DNA from: Neosynechococcus sphagnicola sy1
GTDB taxonomy: Bacteria > Cyanobacteriota > Cyanobacteriia > Neosynechococcales > Neosynechococcaceae
Assembly: GCF_000775285.1 (NCBI RefSeq)
Contig: NZ_JJML01000051.1
Span: forward strand, 1-37,904
DNA: 37,904 nt
Direction: 5' to 3'
The stretch's first letter is position 1; every line of letters starts with the position of its first letter. A program made the translations under genes and the position numbers. Shown in pieces: positions 36,111 to 37,904 of this stretch. The notes beneath the pieces were generated by a model. The model did not search any database and was not told the DNA's origin. It saw only the letters and a program-made list of their open reading frames with translations.

Positions 36111-37307
36111 ATGATCCCAGAGCAACTCGCGTCCCCCCTCCCTATTCCTGAACATCGACTCGCAGAAATTGATCACTTTGGGCCGATCAGTCTGGTGATT
36201 ATCCAGGCAACGTCTTTTTGCAATTTGGACTGCGATTACTGCTATTTGCCCGATCGGCAAAGCAAGAAAAACTTGTCACTGGATCTGATTGAACCGATTT
36301 TCACTCAACTGTTTACTAGCCGATTTTTAGGTGAAGAGTTTACAATTTGTTGGCATGCTGGGGAGCCGTTAGCGGTACCGATTGAGTTCTACGATGCGGC
36401 GCTGTCAAAAATCAACCTCCTGGATCAAAAACTGAATAAACAACGGTATCTAGTTCGGCAATCAATTCAGACTAATGGTACCCTGATTAATCCAGCTTGG
36501 TGCGATTTGTTTAAAAAATATCAAGTCAATGTCGGCATCAGTTTAGATGGCCCAGCCTTTATCCACGACGCTCATCGCAAGACCCGCACAGGAATTGGTA
36601 CCCATGCCAGTGTGATGCGGGGTATTGAACATTTAAGGAACCATGATCTTGATTTTAATATTATTGCTGTCATCACCCAAGAATCCTTAGATTATCCAGA
36701 TGAAATCTTCAATTTCTTTATGGAGAATGGGATTATAGATGTCGGATTTAATATCGAAGAATTAGAAGGAGTTAATCGTAGTTCTTCTTTGCAAAATCCT
36801 GATGCAGAGCGGCGCTTTCGGGCATTTATACAGAGATTTTGGCAACTCGCTGCTGAAGCTCAGGGTGTTTTTAGACTGCGAGAGTTTGAGCGTATTTGCA
36901 GCCTTATTTATGCTGGGGATAGAATTCCTAGAAGTGGGCTCTCAAGCCCCTTTGCAATTATCAACATTGATTACCAAGGTAATTTCTCCACCTTTGATCC
37001 GGAGCTATTAGCCGTCAAGGTTGAACCCTACGGCAACTTCATTCTTGGAAATATTTTAGAGGATAGTTTTGAGTCTGTTTGCCACACAGAAAAATTCTGG
37101 GAAATTTACCAGGATATTGAGGCTGGTGTTCGTCTTTGCCAACAAAAATGTCAATACTATGGTGTCTGTGGCGGTGGTTCAGCCAGCAACAAATATTGGG
37201 AACATGGCAGCTTTCGTGTTGCTGAAACCATGGCTTGTCGCTTCTATGAACAGATGGTGACGGATGTGGTTTTGGCCGGGTTAGAATCTTCTTTGGGACT
37301 CCATTAA
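36111..37307 (+). CDS. grrM: radical SAM/SPASM cyclophane maturase
   Basis: Peptide-modifying radical SAM enzyme of the GrrM/OscB group, about 398 residues. The 4Fe-4S cluster binding motif is CNLDCDYC (Cys 37, 41, 44 counted from the ATG at 36111). The SPASM/auxiliary-cluster cysteines follow in CQQKCQYYGVCGGG and MACRFYEQ, and ASNKYWEHGSF is typical of this group. The frame also opens at a TTG at 36099, and no clear ribosome binding site favours either. It begins 58 bases after grrA, so it is surely part of one transcript. Expected chemistry: H-atom abstraction from Asn/Asp beta-carbons and cross-linking to aromatic side chains in GrrA. An IS630 element lies 95 bases downstream. Confidence 0.93.
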   Translation: MIPEQLASPLPIPEHRLAEIDHFGPISLVIIQATSFCNLDCDYCYLPDRQSKKNLSLDLIEPIFTQLFTSRFLGEEFTICWHAGEPLAVPIEFYDAALSKINLLDQKLNKQRYLVRQSIQTNGTLINPAWCDLFKKYQVNVGISLDGPAFIHDAHRKTRTGIGTHASVMRGIEHLRNHDLDFNIIAVITQESLDYPDEIFNFFMENGIIDVGFNIEELEGVNRSSSLQNPDAERRFRAFIQRFWQLAAEAQGVFRLREFERICSLIYAGDRIPRSGLSSPFAIINIDYQGNFSTFDPELLAVKVEPYGNFILGNILEDSFESVCHTEKFWEIYQDIEAGVRLCQQKCQYYGVCGGGSASNKYWEHGSFRVAETMACRFYEQMVTDVVLAGLESSLGLH

Positions 37308-37401
37308 TTCCCTCGATAATACATCAAGTAACTAGACAGGTAGAACAAACGGATGATGCTGACTTTCTCTCGCTCAGAAGGGTAGAGATAAGTAAAGGAT
37401 G

Positions 37402-37904
37402 TATAGCATTTTTCACTCTTGTGAGGCGTAGTAGCAACAGTGAGTGAACCAATTTTTGAGGTTTTCCAAAGATACTTGAGAAAAAGCGTCTTCAATGGCA
37501 TTAGCGAGATCGGGATAGCTGCGTGCCCCAATCGTCCGCAAAATATTTTTTAATCTTTGAGAAGCAATTTTCTATCGGTGAAAAGTCTGGAGAATAGGGA
37601 GGTAAATAAATCAACTTAGCACCCACGTCCTCAATCAGCTTTCTGATCGTGTCATGGTTGTGTATCGAGTAGTTATCCATAATCACACAAGCTCCTTTCC
37701 AAAGTTTCGGAACCAGGTGGCGAGCAATGAAGGCTTCAAAGGTCAAACCATCGGTTGAACCGACGATACTTACGTTAGTGACAACGGTTTTGAGGCTGAT
37801 TGCACTGATTGTAGAGACTCGTTTACCTCGCTTGCTGGGGCGCTTACCCCGTGCTCTTTTACCTTTAGGGGCACGAGCATGTAACCGGGTGAGGGCTAAA
37901 TCAA
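37402..37904 (-). mobile_element. IS630-family insertion sequence, partial (continues past window)
   Basis: The transposase C-terminus reads CVIMDNYSIHNHDTIRKLIE, LIYLPPYSPDFSPIENC, then ARSYPDLANAIEDAFSQVSL and WFTHCCYYASQE, ending at the stop at 37413-37415. YLPPYSPDFSPIEN is the signature of the IS630 DDE domain. The element's end is placed at 37404 (TAGC...) beside a TA at 37402-37403, matching the other IS630 terminus at 27259. The frame breaks at the T6 run 37546-37551; dropping one base restores SKIKNILRTIGARSYPD. The N-terminal part and the other terminus lie beyond 37904. Confidence 0.88.
37413..37904 (-). CDS. IS630-family transposase (partial, frameshifted)
   Basis: C-terminal two-thirds or so of the DDE transposase of this element. 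Visible parts are a Lys/Arg-rich segment near the right edge (RAPKGKRARGKRPSKRGKR), a catalytic Asp in VIMDNYSIHNH, and the Glu in SPIENCFSKIK. The plus-one slip in the run 37546-37551 splits the frame, but the tail beyond it is intact in family terms, so the copy may be functional if the slip is a reading error. The start is outside the window. Confidence 0.8.

Overview
The window is chromosomal DNA from a cyanobacterium. It encodes PsaE of photosystem I, is rich in the HIP1 palindrome GCGATCGC, and carries many families found mainly in cyanobacteria (DUF3143, DUF3352, DUF6391, the DUF1345 membrane family, GrrA/GrrM). Codon use and gene content look like a unicellular or Leptolyngbya-like filamentous lineage, but the genus cannot be fixed from this sequence.

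Layout. 1-2329 (minus): a 5'-nucleotidase running off the left edge, a SAM hydroxide adenosyltransferase-like protein and a TrmH-family RNA methyltransferase. 2449-6129: a small conserved-looking protein (plus), then clpC and rimI (minus), with a strong terminator after clpC. 6189-10090 (plus): lysA, a CdaA-type diadenylate cyclase, uppS and a DUF1345 membrane protein. 10104-11870 (minus): DUF3143, a J-domain membrane protein and cobO. 11957-16485 (plus): a DUF697 GTPase-like membrane protein and two MFS transporters. 17030-20335 (plus): sulfate-binding protein, a lipoprotein, a DUF6391 protein and psaE. 20499-23384 (plus): mutM and a two-gene permease/DUF1980 unit. 23381-27123 (minus): a RecB-like nuclease, a DUF3352 protein and Hsp33. 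27259-27645: a chimeric transposase remnant. 27814-31199: leuD, CYTH and sugar kinase genes (both minus), rpmF, a molybdopterin oxidoreductase and tRNA-Ser(UGA). 31457-37307: a peptide-type solute-binding lipoprotein (minus), then a plus-strand block grrP-like, ackA, grrA, grrM. 37402-end: an IS630-family element.

The most notable system is the Grr RiPP locus at 33461-37307. A secreted precursor-like peptide carries nine aromatic-X-Asn/Asp motifs in its C-terminal third. It sits directly upstream of a radical SAM/SPASM maturase, with an orphan periplasmic binding protein upstream and acetate kinase lodged between.

The second major observation concerns data quality. Eight genes, including the essential-type clpC, mutM and rimI, are each broken by one single-base frameshift, nearly always an extra base in a homopolymer. 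The uniform pattern points to uncorrected sequencing errors rather than pseudogenes, so these genes are annotated as single coding regions with the frameshift position given.
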